Source: RPRB01 sp035519675 (GTDB lineage Bacteria > Myxococcota > Myxococcia > Myxococcales > Myxococcaceae). From it: a stretch of DNA of 64,000 bases. The notes under the pieces were generated by a model that saw nothing but the letters and a program-made list of their open reading frames with translations, did no database searches and was not told the DNA's origin. The stretch is taken from the NCBI GenBank assembly GCA_035519675.1, contig DATIWB010000015.1, forward strand, positions 1 to 64,000. The letters are read 5' to 3'. The position numbers were made by a program, and so were the translations under genes. Below are positions 46,296 to 55,257 of the stretch, one piece after another (within the stretch, counting starts at the first letter, position 1; every line of letters starts with the position of its first letter).

Positions 46296-47474
46296 TCAGG
46301 GCCCGGCCTGTGGTCCGCTCCCCGCGTCGGCCGCGCCCGGCTCCAGCACCCTGGCAAGCGCCCGGCGCGCCTGCAGGTAGCTGTCGAGCGTGGCGCTGCC
46401 CCGGCGGACGTCGTCCCGGAGCGCGTTCACCTCGGCGCGGCGCGCATGTACCCAGTCCGGCTCCCCGCTCCGGGGCGGGGGCAGACTCGTCTGGAGGTCG
46501 GCCACGTCCAGCTCGAGCCCGCGCCGGTCTGCCAGGGCCCAGGCGCCCAGCGACACCGAGGCCCCCACCGCCCAGGGGGCGATCGCCCGGGAGAACCGGA
46601 TGCGCGGCCGCGCCACGTCACGCTCCCGCGCCTCGCCCCACGCCCCCGGGACGCGCCGGGCCAGGGCGAGCACCACGGCCAGAATGCTCCAGCCCAGGAC
46701 GCTCGCGGTGAGCACTGCCGGCAGCTGGGCCGACGTCTCCACCGGCCCAGGTTCCTGCCCCTTGCCCGCCACGTAGAGCAGGGTGGCGGTGAGGTTGCTC
46801 CCCAGATGGGCCACCATGCCCGGGAGGACGCTCCGGGTGCGGGCGTAGAGCAGCCCGAACACCACGCCCAGCTCGAGCAGCGCCGGCAGGCCGATGAGGT
46901 TGATGTGGCAGAGGCTGAAGATGGCCGCCGAGGCCACCACCGCCGGCACCACGGCCACTCCGCGGCGGAGAAGGCCCTGGAGCAGCAGGCCGCGGAAGAT
47001 GATCTCCTCCCCGATGGGCGCCGCAGCCACCGCGCCGGTCATGGCCAGGAACAGCTCCAGCCCCGCGTGGCGCTCGAAGACCTGCGTCTGGTCGAACATC
47101 TCCACCCAGGCGCGCGGGGCGAGGAGCTGGGCCCCGAACTGCAGCGGGATGACCACCGCGAAGTAGTTGGCCACCGCCACCAGCAGCGCGAACACCAGCG
47201 GCCAGCCCCCCGGCCAGGACAGCCCGAGGTACGGCACCGGGGCCCGGCCGCTCCACCGGGTCAGCGCCCAGCCGAAGCCGAAGAAGAGGAAGATCTCGGT
47301 GAACCAGATGCCGGCGCCCGCGCTCACCATCTGCAGCGGAACGCCGAGGAGGAAGAACAGCGCCAGCGCCCCGACCAGGGCGAGCCAACCGAGGCGCTCG
47401 GGCGGAACGGGAGGCTCGGGTGCGTCGGACGGGGGAAGGGTGGGCTCGGACACGGGGAGGACGGCGGTGCGCAC
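46296..47474 (-). CDS. CPBP (CAAX/ABI) intramembrane metalloprotease
   Basis: 392 residues from GTG. About eight membrane helices and the three CPBP motifs: APIGEEIIFRGLLLQG (EExxxR), FSLCHINL and MVAHLGSN (His/Asn). Family knowledge: membrane-embedded metal proteases used in CAAX processing or bacteriocin self-immunity. The C-terminal ~100 residues are soluble and helical, an extension. Convergent with the subtilase/OB-fold pair, one base apart. GTG start gives a short Pro-rich N-terminus. Confidence 0.9.
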   Translation of the reverse strand: MRTAVLPVSEPTLPPSDAPEPPVPPERLGWLALVGALALFFLLGVPLQMVSAGAGIWFTEIFLFFGFGWALTRWSGRAPVPYLGLSWPGGWPLVFALLVAVANYFAVVIPLQFGAQLLAPRAWVEMFDQTQVFERHAGLELFLAMTGAVAAAPIGEEIIFRGLLLQGLLRRGVAVVPAVVASAAIFSLCHINLIGLPALLELGVVFGLLYARTRSVLPGMVAHLGSNLTATLLYVAGKGQEPGPVETSAQLPAVLTASVLGWSILAVVLALARRVPGAWGEARERDVARPRIRFSRAIAPWAVGASVSLGAWALADRRGLELDVADLQTSLPPPRSGEPDWVHARRAEVNALRDDVRRGSATLDSYLQARRALARVLEPGAADAGSGPQAGP

Positions 47475-47518
47475 CTTGCCAGCCCTGCGCGGGCTGTGAA
47501 AGCGTCGATGCTCCTGGC

Positions 47519-48004
47519 ATGCGTCGTCCGTTCGTTCTCGTCCTGCTCCTGCTCGGCGCTGCCTGCCAGCGGTCCTACCCTCAGAGGCCGCTTCCGGACT
47601 CGTTCAGCGCCCGCGGCCTCGACGGGACGAGCGTCACCCCGGCGACGATGCGGGGCCGGCCGTGGCTGGTGAACCTCTGGATGCCCGGGTGAGGTGTCTG
47701 TGCTCGGGAGTTGCCCGAGCTGGAGAAGCTGGCGAGGCAGTACGAGGGCCGGGTGGGCTTCGTCGCGGTGTCGATCGCCCCGGACCGGAACCGGATCCGG
47801 GTGGCGGCGCAGCGGATGGGGCTGCGGACGATGCCGGTGGCGGCGGCAGAGAGCGAGATGCTCGCCCCGCTGGAGCTGGAGACCGTCCCCGCCACCTTCC
47901 TCGTCTCGGCGGAGGGGATGATGGTCGAGCGCTACCAGGGCGTGGTCTCGAACGCGACCCTGGCCCGGAAGCTCGACCGCTTGCTCGGCCCGGGCCAGCG
48001 CTAG
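47519..48004 (+). CDS. Thioredoxin-like (TlpA/ResA-type) lipoprotein, probable selenoprotein with in-frame UGA
   Basis: 161 residues if TGA 47690-47692 is read as selenocysteine (residue 58). Lipoprotein signal MRRPFVLVLLLLGAAC, then RPWLVNLWMPG-U-GVC-ARELPELEKLARQY: the TGA sits exactly where the first Cys of the TlpA/ResA WCxxC motif belongs, giving UxxC. Both sides are in the same frame and conserved in character (GRVGFVAVSIAPDRN, LETVPATFLVSAEGMMV with cis-Pro). A perfect 7-bp hairpin follows the codon. Alternative: a nonsense mutation, but the placement argues against it. Extracytoplasmic thiol/selenol redox function. Confidence 0.85.
47693..47720 (+). promoter_or_regulatory. Candidate bacterial SECIS element
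   Basis: Immediately after the UGA. The hairpin has arms GCTCGGG (47702-47708) and CCCGAGC (47714-47720), a perfect 7-bp stem, with loop AGTTG containing a G near its 5' end. About 17 bases separate the UGA from that G, within the range known for bacterial SECIS elements. Such elements recruit SelB to recode UGA. Confidence 0.7.
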
Positions 48005-48019
48005 GCTCCCGGGCCCCCG

Positions 48020-50566
48020 TCAGCGCCCGAGGTAGGAGCGAAGCTCGCCCCGGAACGCCTCCCGCTGCTCGGGGCGCTCGGCGGCGGAGCCGAGGACGAG
48101 CCTGCGTTCACGCTCGGCCACCATCTCCTGCTCCAGCAGCCAGGCCAGGGCGTTCTCCAGGGTGGTGCGGCTGAGCGCCTCGGTGGCGTCGATGCGTCCC
48201 TGGAGGAACTCCATGCGCCCGGTCTCCAGCGCCGCCCGGACGAAAGATCTCCGGTCCATGGGGCCGGTGGCGAGGTCCTCGAGCGCCAGCCCGGCCAGCA
48301 AGTAGGACTGGAGGTAGTCGCGAATGACGTCGGCCAGGAAGCCGAGCTCGGTCCGGGCCTGGGCGTCGCGGGGAACGAGGGTGCCGCCCTTCGAGTCGAG
48401 CAGTCCCGCCCCGACCAGCCGGTCCACCGTCTCGGCGAAGATGATCTCGAACGGGGCGCCCACCCGGTAGATGAACTCCAGCTTGAAGAGCCGGGAGAGG
48501 AAGAGGGCCTTGGTGCGGACTGACTCGAGGGAGCTGTCGAGCACGCCGCGGAGCACCGCGCAGGCCACCAGCGCGCGCGGAGCGACGAGATTCAGGATGG
48601 TGTTCTTGTAGTAGGCGAGCTGCACCCGCCGCTCGTCGACCGGGAGGTAGACCGTCTCGCCCTTGGCCTGCTCGGTGCGGATGAGCTTGTCCTCGATGAA
48701 GCCGAGCACCGCCTCGCGCACCGGTCCGGCCACGGTGGTGTCCGTCGGAGCGTCGCCCAGCCCGGTGGACAGCGTCGCGCCGTCCTCGAGCAGCATCCGG
48801 CGGAGCGCCTCCACCCGGGCACCGAGGACCGAGGCCGGAAGCCCCCGGCCAGGGTGGGCGAGGAGCGCGGTGCTCACCAGGGCGTGCGGCGTCACGGTGG
48901 ACACCCGGGCGATGCCCCACATGATGCGGTGCCCGAGCGCCCGGACCAGACCGCGCTTCTCCTCCTCGGTCAGGGCCGCCGGGTCGGAGAGTCCACGGCC
49001 CTGCATGAACTCCCGGAGCAGCACCGGCTCGTCGAAGCGCAGGTGGATGGTGCCGTAGCGGCGGAGCAGGATCTTGGGAGCGAGGATGAGCGCGCCGACG
49101 TCCTCGGGCTTCTTCTCGCCCCCCAGCAGCTCCTTCGAGTAGCTGCTGCCCTCGACGATCTTCTCGTAGTCGATGGCCACCGGGACGAAGGCCAGGTCGC
49201 TGCGGGCGCCCTCCAGCACCGCGTCCACCTCCCAGCCCAGCAGCCCGAGCTTGGCCGGGAGCAGCTTGCCGGTCCGCGAGCGGCCGCCCTCGGGGAAGAA
49301 CTCCTGGAGGACGCCGTCCCGCACCAGCTTCTTCACGTACGCCTTGAAGGTCGCCGTGTAGAGCCGGTCGGCGCCGAAGCTGCGCCGGAGGAAGAATGCG
49401 CCCGCCCGGCGAAGCAGGGGCCCCAGCGGGAAGAAAGAGAGGTTGGCCCCGGCGGCGACCACCGGCATCTGGTAGCCGCGCTTCCAGAGCACCCAGGACA
49501 TCACCAGGTAGTCGATGTGGCTCTTGTGGCTGGGGCAGAGCACGATCGGCGCCCCGGCGCGTGCCACCTGGAGCGCCCGCTCCAGGCCCGCCTCGTCCAC
49601 GGCGATGCCGTCGTAGATGCGATCGAAGATCCACCCCAGGACCGGAGCCAGCAGGGCGACCACCGTGGGGTGCAACCGGGCGGCGATGGCGTTGAGGTGC
49701 CGGCGGGCCTCGCGCTCCAGCGAGGCCGGGTCCTTGCCGCTGCGGGTGGCGGTCTGCTCGATGGTCTGGCGCAGGGTGCGGTCGCGGAGCGTCTCCTCGA
49801 TGACTCGCTCGGGCGGCTTGTAGGGAGGACCGAAGACCGCCCGGGTCTCGCGGGCCAGGTGCACGTGGAGCACCGCCCGCACTTTTCGGGCCACCACCGC
49901 GTCGGAATCGTCCGGGTTCTGGGCGGCGAAGGCGCGGAGGTCGATGGCCTCACCCACCCGGAACTGGGCGCGCCTGTGGTTCCGCCAGAAGGCGAGCACC
50001 GAGTGGAGGAAGCCCGGAGCCTCGGGCGTGCCGAAGACGTAGTCCGCCCAGGCCGGCTTCAGCCGGACGCTCCACTTCTCCCAGACCACCAGCTCGGGGA
50101 CGAGGAAGACCGGCTGCTCGCATTTCCTGGCCATCGTCACCAGGGCAGGGAAGGGGTCCTCCCGGCCGCTCCGTCCCCCGGCGCGGCCGATGGCAGTGGT
50201 CTGGAGGAAAACCAGCGCCGAGCCACCCTTCCGCCGGGCGAAGGTGAAGCGGACATCGAGCGGGCCGCGCTGGGCGACGCGCCGCCACGGCCGGCCGAGC
50301 CATCGCCGCATGTTGACCACCGCCCGGATGGGCGGGAGCGAGCGGCTCACCAGCAACCACGCCAGGTAGAGGAAGCTGACCCAGGCCGCGGTCCGCTGCA
50401 CGTGCACCACGAAGCCCTCGGCGCTGAGCCGTCGCAGCTCCGCCTCCGCCGCGGGAGCCACCCGGACGTGGGGACAGTAGCGGCGCCCCAGCGCGCGGCC
50501 GACGGGGCCGAACTCGTGCCGGAGCGCGGCCTCGCTGTCGTCGACCTTCACCAGCGCGGTGGCCAT
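48020..50566 (-). CDS. plsB: Glycerol-3-phosphate 1-O-acyltransferase PlsB
   Basis: 848 residues. Acyltransferase motifs: PSHKSHIDYL (block I HxxxxD), GAFFLRRSFGADRLY (block II), FFPEGGRSRTGKL (block III), FVPVAIDYEKI (block IV), as in PlsB. Makes 1-acyl-glycerol-3-phosphate, the first step of phospholipid synthesis, at the inner membrane. The N-terminal ~270 residues include a membrane-facing helix (FLYLAWLLVSRSL). Followed by argS on the same strand with an 18-base gap. Confidence 0.95.
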   Translation of the reverse strand: MATALVKVDDSEAALRHEFGPVGRALGRRYCPHVRVAPAAEAELRRLSAEGFVVHVQRTAAWVSFLYLAWLLVSRSLPPIRAVVNMRRWLGRPWRRVAQRGPLDVRFTFARRKGGSALVFLQTTAIGRAGGRSGREDPFPALVTMARKCEQPVFLVPELVVWEKWSVRLKPAWADYVFGTPEAPGFLHSVLAFWRNHRRAQFRVGEAIDLRAFAAQNPDDSDAVVARKVRAVLHVHLARETRAVFGPPYKPPERVIEETLRDRTLRQTIEQTATRSGKDPASLEREARRHLNAIAARLHPTVVALLAPVLGWIFDRIYDGIAVDEAGLERALQVARAGAPIVLCPSHKSHIDYLVMSWVLWKRGYQMPVVAAGANLSFFPLGPLLRRAGAFFLRRSFGADRLYTATFKAYVKKLVRDGVLQEFFPEGGRSRTGKLLPAKLGLLGWEVDAVLEGARSDLAFVPVAIDYEKIVEGSSYSKELLGGEKKPEDVGALILAPKILLRRYGTIHLRFDEPVLLREFMQGRGLSDPAALTEEEKRGLVRALGHRIMWGIARVSTVTPHALVSTALLAHPGRGLPASVLGARVEALRRMLLEDGATLSTGLGDAPTDTTVAGPVREAVLGFIEDKLIRTEQAKGETVYLPVDERRVQLAYYKNTILNLVAPRALVACAVLRGVLDSSLESVRTKALFLSRLFKLEFIYRVGAPFEIIFAETVDRLVGAGLLDSKGGTLVPRDAQARTELGFLADVIRDYLQSYLLAGLALEDLATGPMDRRSFVRAALETGRMEFLQGRIDATEALSRTTLENALAWLLEQEMVAERERRLVLGSAAERPEQREAFRGELRSYLGR

Positions 50567-50584
50567 GGCGCTCGCGGTCGAGTC

Positions 50585-52303
50585 TTACATGCTCTCGGGC
50601 GCGGCGATGCCCAGAAGCTGCAGGCCCGTGGCGAGCACGATGCGCACCGCGTCAGCCAGCGCGAGCCGGGCCGCGCCCAGCGCCTCGTTCGATTCGTGCA
50701 CCACCCGCTTGTCGCGGTCCTGGTTGCCGAGCGTGTACCAGCGGCTGAACTCGACCGCGACGTCGACGAGATGCCGGGCGACGAACGAGGGCTCGTCCTG
50801 CTCCACCGCCGCGCGCACCAGGGTGGGGAACCGGGCCAGCGTCCGGGCGAGCTGCTGCTCCTCGGGGAGCGTGAGCAGCCCCGCGTCCACAGGGGCCGGT
50901 GCGGCCCCGCCACGCTTGAGGAGGTTGCAGGCGCGGGCGTGGGCGTACTGGAGATAGGGACCGGTGTGGCCGTCGAACTGGAGCACCTCGTCCCAGTCGA
51001 AGGTGTAGTCGGTGTTCCGGCGGTTCCTGAGGTCCCCGAAGATGACCGCGCCCAGGCCCACCTGCTCGGCCAGCCGCTCCGGCTCCTCGGTGTGGATGCG
51101 GCCCGAGGCGGCGCTCTCCTTCACCTTCTCCAGGGCTCGGGCCCGCGCCTCGTCGAGCACGTCGCTGAGGAGCACCAGCTTCCCCGCCCGGGTGGACATC
51201 CCCATGATTCGCCCGAACGAGACGTGGACGCAGCGGTCCGCCCAGCTCTTGCCCATCGCCTTCAGCACCCGGAACACCTGGGCGAAGTGGAGCGACTGGT
51301 CGCGGGCCACGACGTAGAGCGAGCGGTCGAAGTGGAAGCGCTCCCACCGGTCCTCGGCGGCGGCGAGGTCGCGGGTGGCGTAGAGGGTGCTCCCGTCCCC
51401 CTTCTTGAGCAACACCGGCGGCTCGCCCTCGGCGTAGGGGAGGTCGACGATCAGCGCGCCCTCGCTCTGCTTCACCCCCACGGTGCGGGAGATCTCCTCG
51501 ATGACCTGCTCCATCCGGTCCTGGTAGAGGCTCTCGCCGTCGATGTGCTCGAAGTGGATGCCCAGCCGCTCGTAGATGGGGCGGAATCCCCGGAGCGACG
51601 TCTCGCGGAGCTCGCTCCACAGCGCGCGGGCCTCCGGGTCCCCCTCCTCCATCCTGCGGAAGAAGGCCCGGGCCTCGGCGTCGAAGGCCGGGTCCTGCTC
51701 GGCGCGGGCGTTGGCCTTGACGTAGACGTCGACCAGGTGGCCCATCTGGCCCCGGCGGGCCGGGTCGCCGTACTCACGGAGGCCCACCGCGACCAGGCCG
51801 AACTGCTTGCCCCAGTCCCCCAGGTAGTTGATGCCCTCCACCCGCCAGCCCTGGCTCCGGTAGAGGTTGGCGATGGCGTGGCCGATGAGGGTCGTCCGCA
51901 GGTGGTGGAAGGCGATGGGCTTGGCGATGTTCGGGGAGCTGTAGTCGATGACCACCGTCTTCCCGCGACCGGCGTCGGTCGACCCGTAGCCCACGCCCGC
52001 GCCACGGGCCTCCGCCAGCACGGCGTCCATGAAGGCCGTGGGCTCGAAGCGGGCGTTGACGTAGGGACCGGCGGCGGAGATCTGCAGGCCCGGGACGGAG
52101 AGTCGCCCGGCGAGCTCGGCGGCGATCGCCGGGGGCGCCTTCCGGAGCTGCTTGGCGAGTGGGAAGGTGGGGAAGGCCAGGTCGGCGTGCTCGGGCTCGG
52201 CCGGCTTCACCTGGGCGCGGACGGCCTGGAGCGGCTGGCCGAGGGCGGAGGCGAGCGCGGAGGCGAAGGCGTCGAGGAGTCGGTCGTGGAGGAACTGGGT
52301 CAT
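50585..52303 (-). CDS. argS: Arginyl-tRNA synthetase
   Basis: 572 residues. YSSPNIAKPIAFHHLRTTLIG (the HIGH region in its AFHH variant), NYLGDWGKQFGL, GMSTRAGKLVLLSDVLDEA (KMSKS-like), YLQYAHARACNLLKR, and the DALR anticodon-binding C-terminus. The first His of HIGH is replaced, a variant I recall from some bacterial lineages, so I do not treat it as inactive. ATG 52303 overlaps the stop of the upstream histidine kinase (ATGA), coupling translation machinery with signalling. Confidence 0.95.
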   Translation of the reverse strand: MTQFLHDRLLDAFASALASALGQPLQAVRAQVKPAEPEHADLAFPTFPLAKQLRKAPPAIAAELAGRLSVPGLQISAAGPYVNARFEPTAFMDAVLAEARGAGVGYGSTDAGRGKTVVIDYSSPNIAKPIAFHHLRTTLIGHAIANLYRSQGWRVEGINYLGDWGKQFGLVAVGLREYGDPARRGQMGHLVDVYVKANARAEQDPAFDAEARAFFRRMEEGDPEARALWSELRETSLRGFRPIYERLGIHFEHIDGESLYQDRMEQVIEEISRTVGVKQSEGALIVDLPYAEGEPPVLLKKGDGSTLYATRDLAAAEDRWERFHFDRSLYVVARDQSLHFAQVFRVLKAMGKSWADRCVHVSFGRIMGMSTRAGKLVLLSDVLDEARARALEKVKESAASGRIHTEEPERLAEQVGLGAVIFGDLRNRRNTDYTFDWDEVLQFDGHTGPYLQYAHARACNLLKRGGAAPAPVDAGLLTLPEEQQLARTLARFPTLVRAAVEQDEPSFVARHLVDVAVEFSRWYTLGNQDRDKRVVHESNEALGAARLALADAVRIVLATGLQLLGIAAPESM

Positions 52304-53970
52304 CGGACGGAGCGCACCGGTCGCACCACCGAGGCCACGGTGTCCAGCAACTTCGGCAGGTGCAGCGGCTTCTCGAAGAAGCCGTCGATGCGGTCCAGCC
52401 CCGTCCCGGTGCTCAGGGAGGCCACCTCGGAGGCGCCGGAGATGATGTAGACCGGCGTCTCGGCCATGTCCGGCTGGCCACGGAGATGGCGGAGGACGCT
52501 CCGGCCATCCTCTTCGGACAGGCGTAGGTCGAGCAGGACCATCGCCGGACGCAGCCCCTCGAGCAGCACCCGGGCCTCCTCGGCACCCGCGGCAGAGGCC
52601 ACGCTGTAGCCCTCCTGCTCGAGCAATTCCTGGAGCACCTCGCGGCAATCCCGATCGTCCTCGACCAGCAGGATGTGACCTGCCTGGGGGGCGAGCGGGT
52701 CCTCTCCGCTGACCGCCCCCACCTGGGCGGCGAAGGCGGGCAAGACCACCCGCCGGAGGGTCCCGGCACCGGGCGCGCTCCGGGCCTCGACCCGGCCCCC
52801 GTGAAGCTGGACGACCTTCGCGGTGATGGGCAGCCCCAGCCCCACACTGCTCCCGGGGCCGGTGCCGCTCCGGTGGAAGGCGTCGAAGAGGGCCTCCAGG
52901 TCCTCTGGCGGCAGCCCCATCCCGTCGTCGCGCACGGTCAGGAGCGCGAGGCCCGGCTCGGAGCCCACCTCGACCTGCACCTCGCCGTCAGGGCTGCAGA
53001 GGAACAGCGCGTGCTCGACCAGGTGGTGGACGGCCTCGAACAGCCGCTCGCGGTCTCCCTTCACGAACACCTCCGGAGCGCTGAGCAGGGTGAGGCGGAC
53101 CCGCGACAGCTCGCCCGAGGAGGTGAGCGCGGCCATCACGTCGCTCACCAGGGCCCGCAGACCGAAGGGCCGGCTGGTCAGCTGCATCTTCCCGGTCTGC
53201 AGACGGGAGAGGAGCAGCAGGTCGTTGAGCATCCGCAGGAGGCGATCCGCGTTCCGCTCGGCGACCTGCACCGCGTGGAGCTGCCGCTCGGCCAGCTCGC
53301 CCAGCCGCGCCTGCCCGAGCATGGCCAGGTAGGCCTTCACCGTGGTCAGCGGAGTCTTGAGGTCGTGGGAGACGTTGGAGAGGAGCTCCTCGCGGTTCTT
53401 CTCCATCGACTTCAGTCCGGCCAGGGCGGTCTGGAGGTCCTTCTCGCGCCGGGTGGTGCCCTCGCGCAGCCGGGCAAACTCCCACGCGGCCGCGGCCTGG
53501 GCGGCGAGCGCCTGCAGCAGCGCGTCGGGGGCGTGCACCCTGGGGGCGATGAGCACCAGCGCACCGAGCGGTCCGGCGGCGCCCTGCAGCGGCACGGCGA
53601 CCAGGTTCCGGTCGCGGACGAGCTTGTTCTCGGCGAAGGCCTCGCCCACCGGACCTTCCTTGGGACGCACCGCGGCGATGCGCGGCTCGTTCCGGCCCTT
53701 CACCGCGGCGACCTCCAGCCGGTCCCGGAGGTGGATGTACTCGGTGAAGTACGCGCTCCGCGCGCCGAGCAGGGAGGCGATGAGCCCGAGCTGGGTCTTC
53801 TGGGTCTCGCGCAGGGTGGGCGTCCGGTGGATGGCATCGGCCATCTGTCGCAAGGTCTCGGCGGCGGCGTTGGGACCGGGCGGACCCTCGGGGGCAGGGC
53901 CGAGGTGAGGAAACAGCTCGACCAGCGCCTTCGAGCGTCGCCGGGTGGGGGGCTTTGGCGAGCGCGTCAT
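52300..53970 (-). CDS. Hybrid sensor histidine kinase with C-terminal receiver
   Basis: 556 residues, soluble. A GAF-like sensor region (about 40-170), HisKA with SNVSHDLKTPLTTVKAYL (His), HATPase with GDRERLFEAVHHLVEHAL, VRDDGMGLPPED and SVGLGLPIT, and a C-terminal receiver (HILLVEDDRDCREVL... VLLDLRLSEEDGRSV with the phospho-acceptor Asp intact, ISG and KPLHLPKLL). No membrane helix, so a cytoplasmic signal is expected. No cognate DNA-binding regulator is adjacent. Confidence 0.93.
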   Translation of the reverse strand: MTRSPKPPTRRRSKALVELFPHLGPAPEGPPGPNAAAETLRQMADAIHRTPTLRETQKTQLGLIASLLGARSAYFTEYIHLRDRLEVAAVKGRNEPRIAAVRPKEGPVGEAFAENKLVRDRNLVAVPLQGAAGPLGALVLIAPRVHAPDALLQALAAQAAAAWEFARLREGTTRREKDLQTALAGLKSMEKNREELLSNVSHDLKTPLTTVKAYLAMLGQARLGELAERQLHAVQVAERNADRLLRMLNDLLLLSRLQTGKMQLTSRPFGLRALVSDVMAALTSSGELSRVRLTLLSAPEVFVKGDRERLFEAVHHLVEHALFLCSPDGEVQVEVGSEPGLALLTVRDDGMGLPPEDLEALFDAFHRSGTGPGSSVGLGLPITAKVVQLHGGRVEARSAPGAGTLRRVVLPAFAAQVGAVSGEDPLAPQAGHILLVEDDRDCREVLQELLEQEGYSVASAAGAEEARVLLEGLRPAMVLLDLRLSEEDGRSVLRHLRGQPDMAETPVYIISGASEVASLSTGTGLDRIDGFFEKPLHLPKLLDTVASVVRPVRSVR

Positions 53971-53984
53971 GCGGAGGCCGGTGC

Positions 53985-54737
53985 TTACTCCGACTGTCCC
54001 GGGCTCGGGGCGCCGCGACGCTTGAGAATGCCGGCTTTGTCGACGAAGAACGGTTCGGGAAGGAGCGACTCCACCTTTTCACGGTAGCCCTGGACCCCGA
54101 AGCCGCTCCGGGCGATGGCCTCGATCGCGGCGGTCTGCACCCGGCGGGCGGTCTCCGGGGCGGTGAGGAGCTTCAGCATCGGCTCGCGGGCCTCGGGGTA
54201 GGCCTTGGGGCCGAGGGCGCGCAGGCCGGCGATCTTCACGTCGTCGGCCATGTCCTCCAGGAAGGGGAGCAGTCGCGGGGCGAGGCGCGGGTCCTCCAGC
54301 GACTCGGCCTCGTGGAGGAGGACCAGCTTCTTCTCGGGATCTCGGGTGTAGACCTCGCCGAGCTCGCCCAGGTGCTCGACCACCACCGTGACGTACCGGT
54401 CGGCGGGGAGGATCTCCCGGAGGAGCCGCATCGCCCAGGAGCTGGCCTGGTCGCTTCGCCGGAGGAAGGTGCGGATCGGGTCGACCGCGGCCTCGCCCCG
54501 GGAGCGAATGAGGCCGAAGACGTGCTCCTTCTCGTCGGTGTCGGTGGTGGCCGGATCGACGGTGATGGTGAAGCGGGCGAGCAGGGACGCGGTGGCCTCC
54601 GGGAACTCCATCTCCCCGAGCTGCTGGATGGCCTTCTGGCGGGCCTCGGGCCCGCCGTACTTCTGCGTCACCTTGGCCTTGAGCTTGGTGGCGCGCTCGG
54701 GGCTCTTTCCGCCGCCGAAGATGTCGAGGATGCCCAC
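53985..54737 (-). CDS. HEAT-repeat protein
   Basis: 250 residues from GTG 54737, with AAGGAGA upstream. Helical repeat pairs (RQKAIQQLGEMEFPEATASLLARF, DPRLAPRLLPFLEDMADDVKIAGLRALG, PMLKLLTAPETARRVQTAAIEAIARSG) resemble HEAT/PBS-lyase repeats. Protein-interaction module; partner unknown. 14 bases upstream of the histidine kinase start on the same strand, so probably cotranscribed with it. Confidence 0.8.
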   Translation of the reverse strand: MGILDIFGGGKSPERATKLKAKVTQKYGGPEARQKAIQQLGEMEFPEATASLLARFTITVDPATTDTDEKEHVFGLIRSRGEAAVDPIRTFLRRSDQASSWAMRLLREILPADRYVTVVVEHLGELGEVYTRDPEKKLVLLHEAESLEDPRLAPRLLPFLEDMADDVKIAGLRALGPKAYPEAREPMLKLLTAPETARRVQTAAIEAIARSGFGVQGYREKVESLLPEPFFVDKAGILKRRGAPSPGQSE

Positions 54738-54759
54738 GGGCGAGGTGTCTCCTTGGGGG

Positions 54760-55194
54760 TCAGCGACCGACGTAGACCAGCACCACCTCGCGGCGGTGGG
54801 CACGCGTGCGGTGCTCGTAGAGGTAGATGGCCTGCCAGGTGCCGAGCGCGATCGCGCCCTCGGTCACCGGGATGGAGAGCGAGGTCTGGGTGAGCGCTGC
54901 GCGGACGTGGCTCGGCATGTCGTCTGGCCCCTCGGCGGCGTGGCGGAAGAGGCGGTCACCGTCGGGCACCAGCCGGGCGAAGAAGCGCTCGAGGTCGGAG
55001 AGCACCTCCGGATCGGCGTTCTCCTGGACCACCAGGCTGGCGGAGGTGTGGCGGATGAAGCAGGTGACGACACCGGTCCGGGGCCCCGGGCTGGCCACCT
55101 TGAGCCGCTCGACGAAGTCGTTCACCTCGCGGGTGATGTCGTGCAGGCCACGCCCGCGGGTGGTGACGGTGAGGGTGTGTGACTGGGGATCCAT
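54760..55194 (-). CDS. YjbQ/UPF0047 family protein
   Basis: 144 residues. TGVVTCFIRHTSASLVVQENADPEVLSDLERFF, then HAAEGPDDMPSHVRAALTQTSLSIPVTEGAIALGTWQAIYLYEHR: the complete UPF0047 signature with its metal-binding His residues. The family has been linked to a secondary thiamine-phosphate synthase activity in E. coli YjbQ; biological role unsettled. In the same operon as the HEAT and kinase genes, upstream of them. Confidence 0.93.
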   Translation of the reverse strand: MDPQSHTLTVTTRGRGLHDITREVNDFVERLKVASPGPRTGVVTCFIRHTSASLVVQENADPEVLSDLERFFARLVPDGDRLFRHAAEGPDDMPSHVRAALTQTSLSIPVTEGAIALGTWQAIYLYEHRTRAHRREVVLVYVGR

Positions 55195-55257
55195 CGAAGG
55201 GCCGACTGCAGCGCTTTTACGTCAGGGGGCGGGCGACGACGCAAGCGAGCCGATGCC

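Noticed and set aside
47711..48004. Separate TTG-started gene for the second half of the thioredoxin-like protein
   Set aside because: It would lack the active site and first strands; the same frame continues upstream through the UGA.
50585..52303. ArgS judged inactive because HIGH is AFHH
   Set aside because: All other synthetase motifs are intact and this variant fits a known family branch as far as I recall.
48854..52450. Open frame of 1198 codons on the plus strand
   Set aside because: Antisense to plsB and argS, both certain genes; His/Arg/Glu/Gly-rich composition typical of shadow frames in GC-rich DNA.
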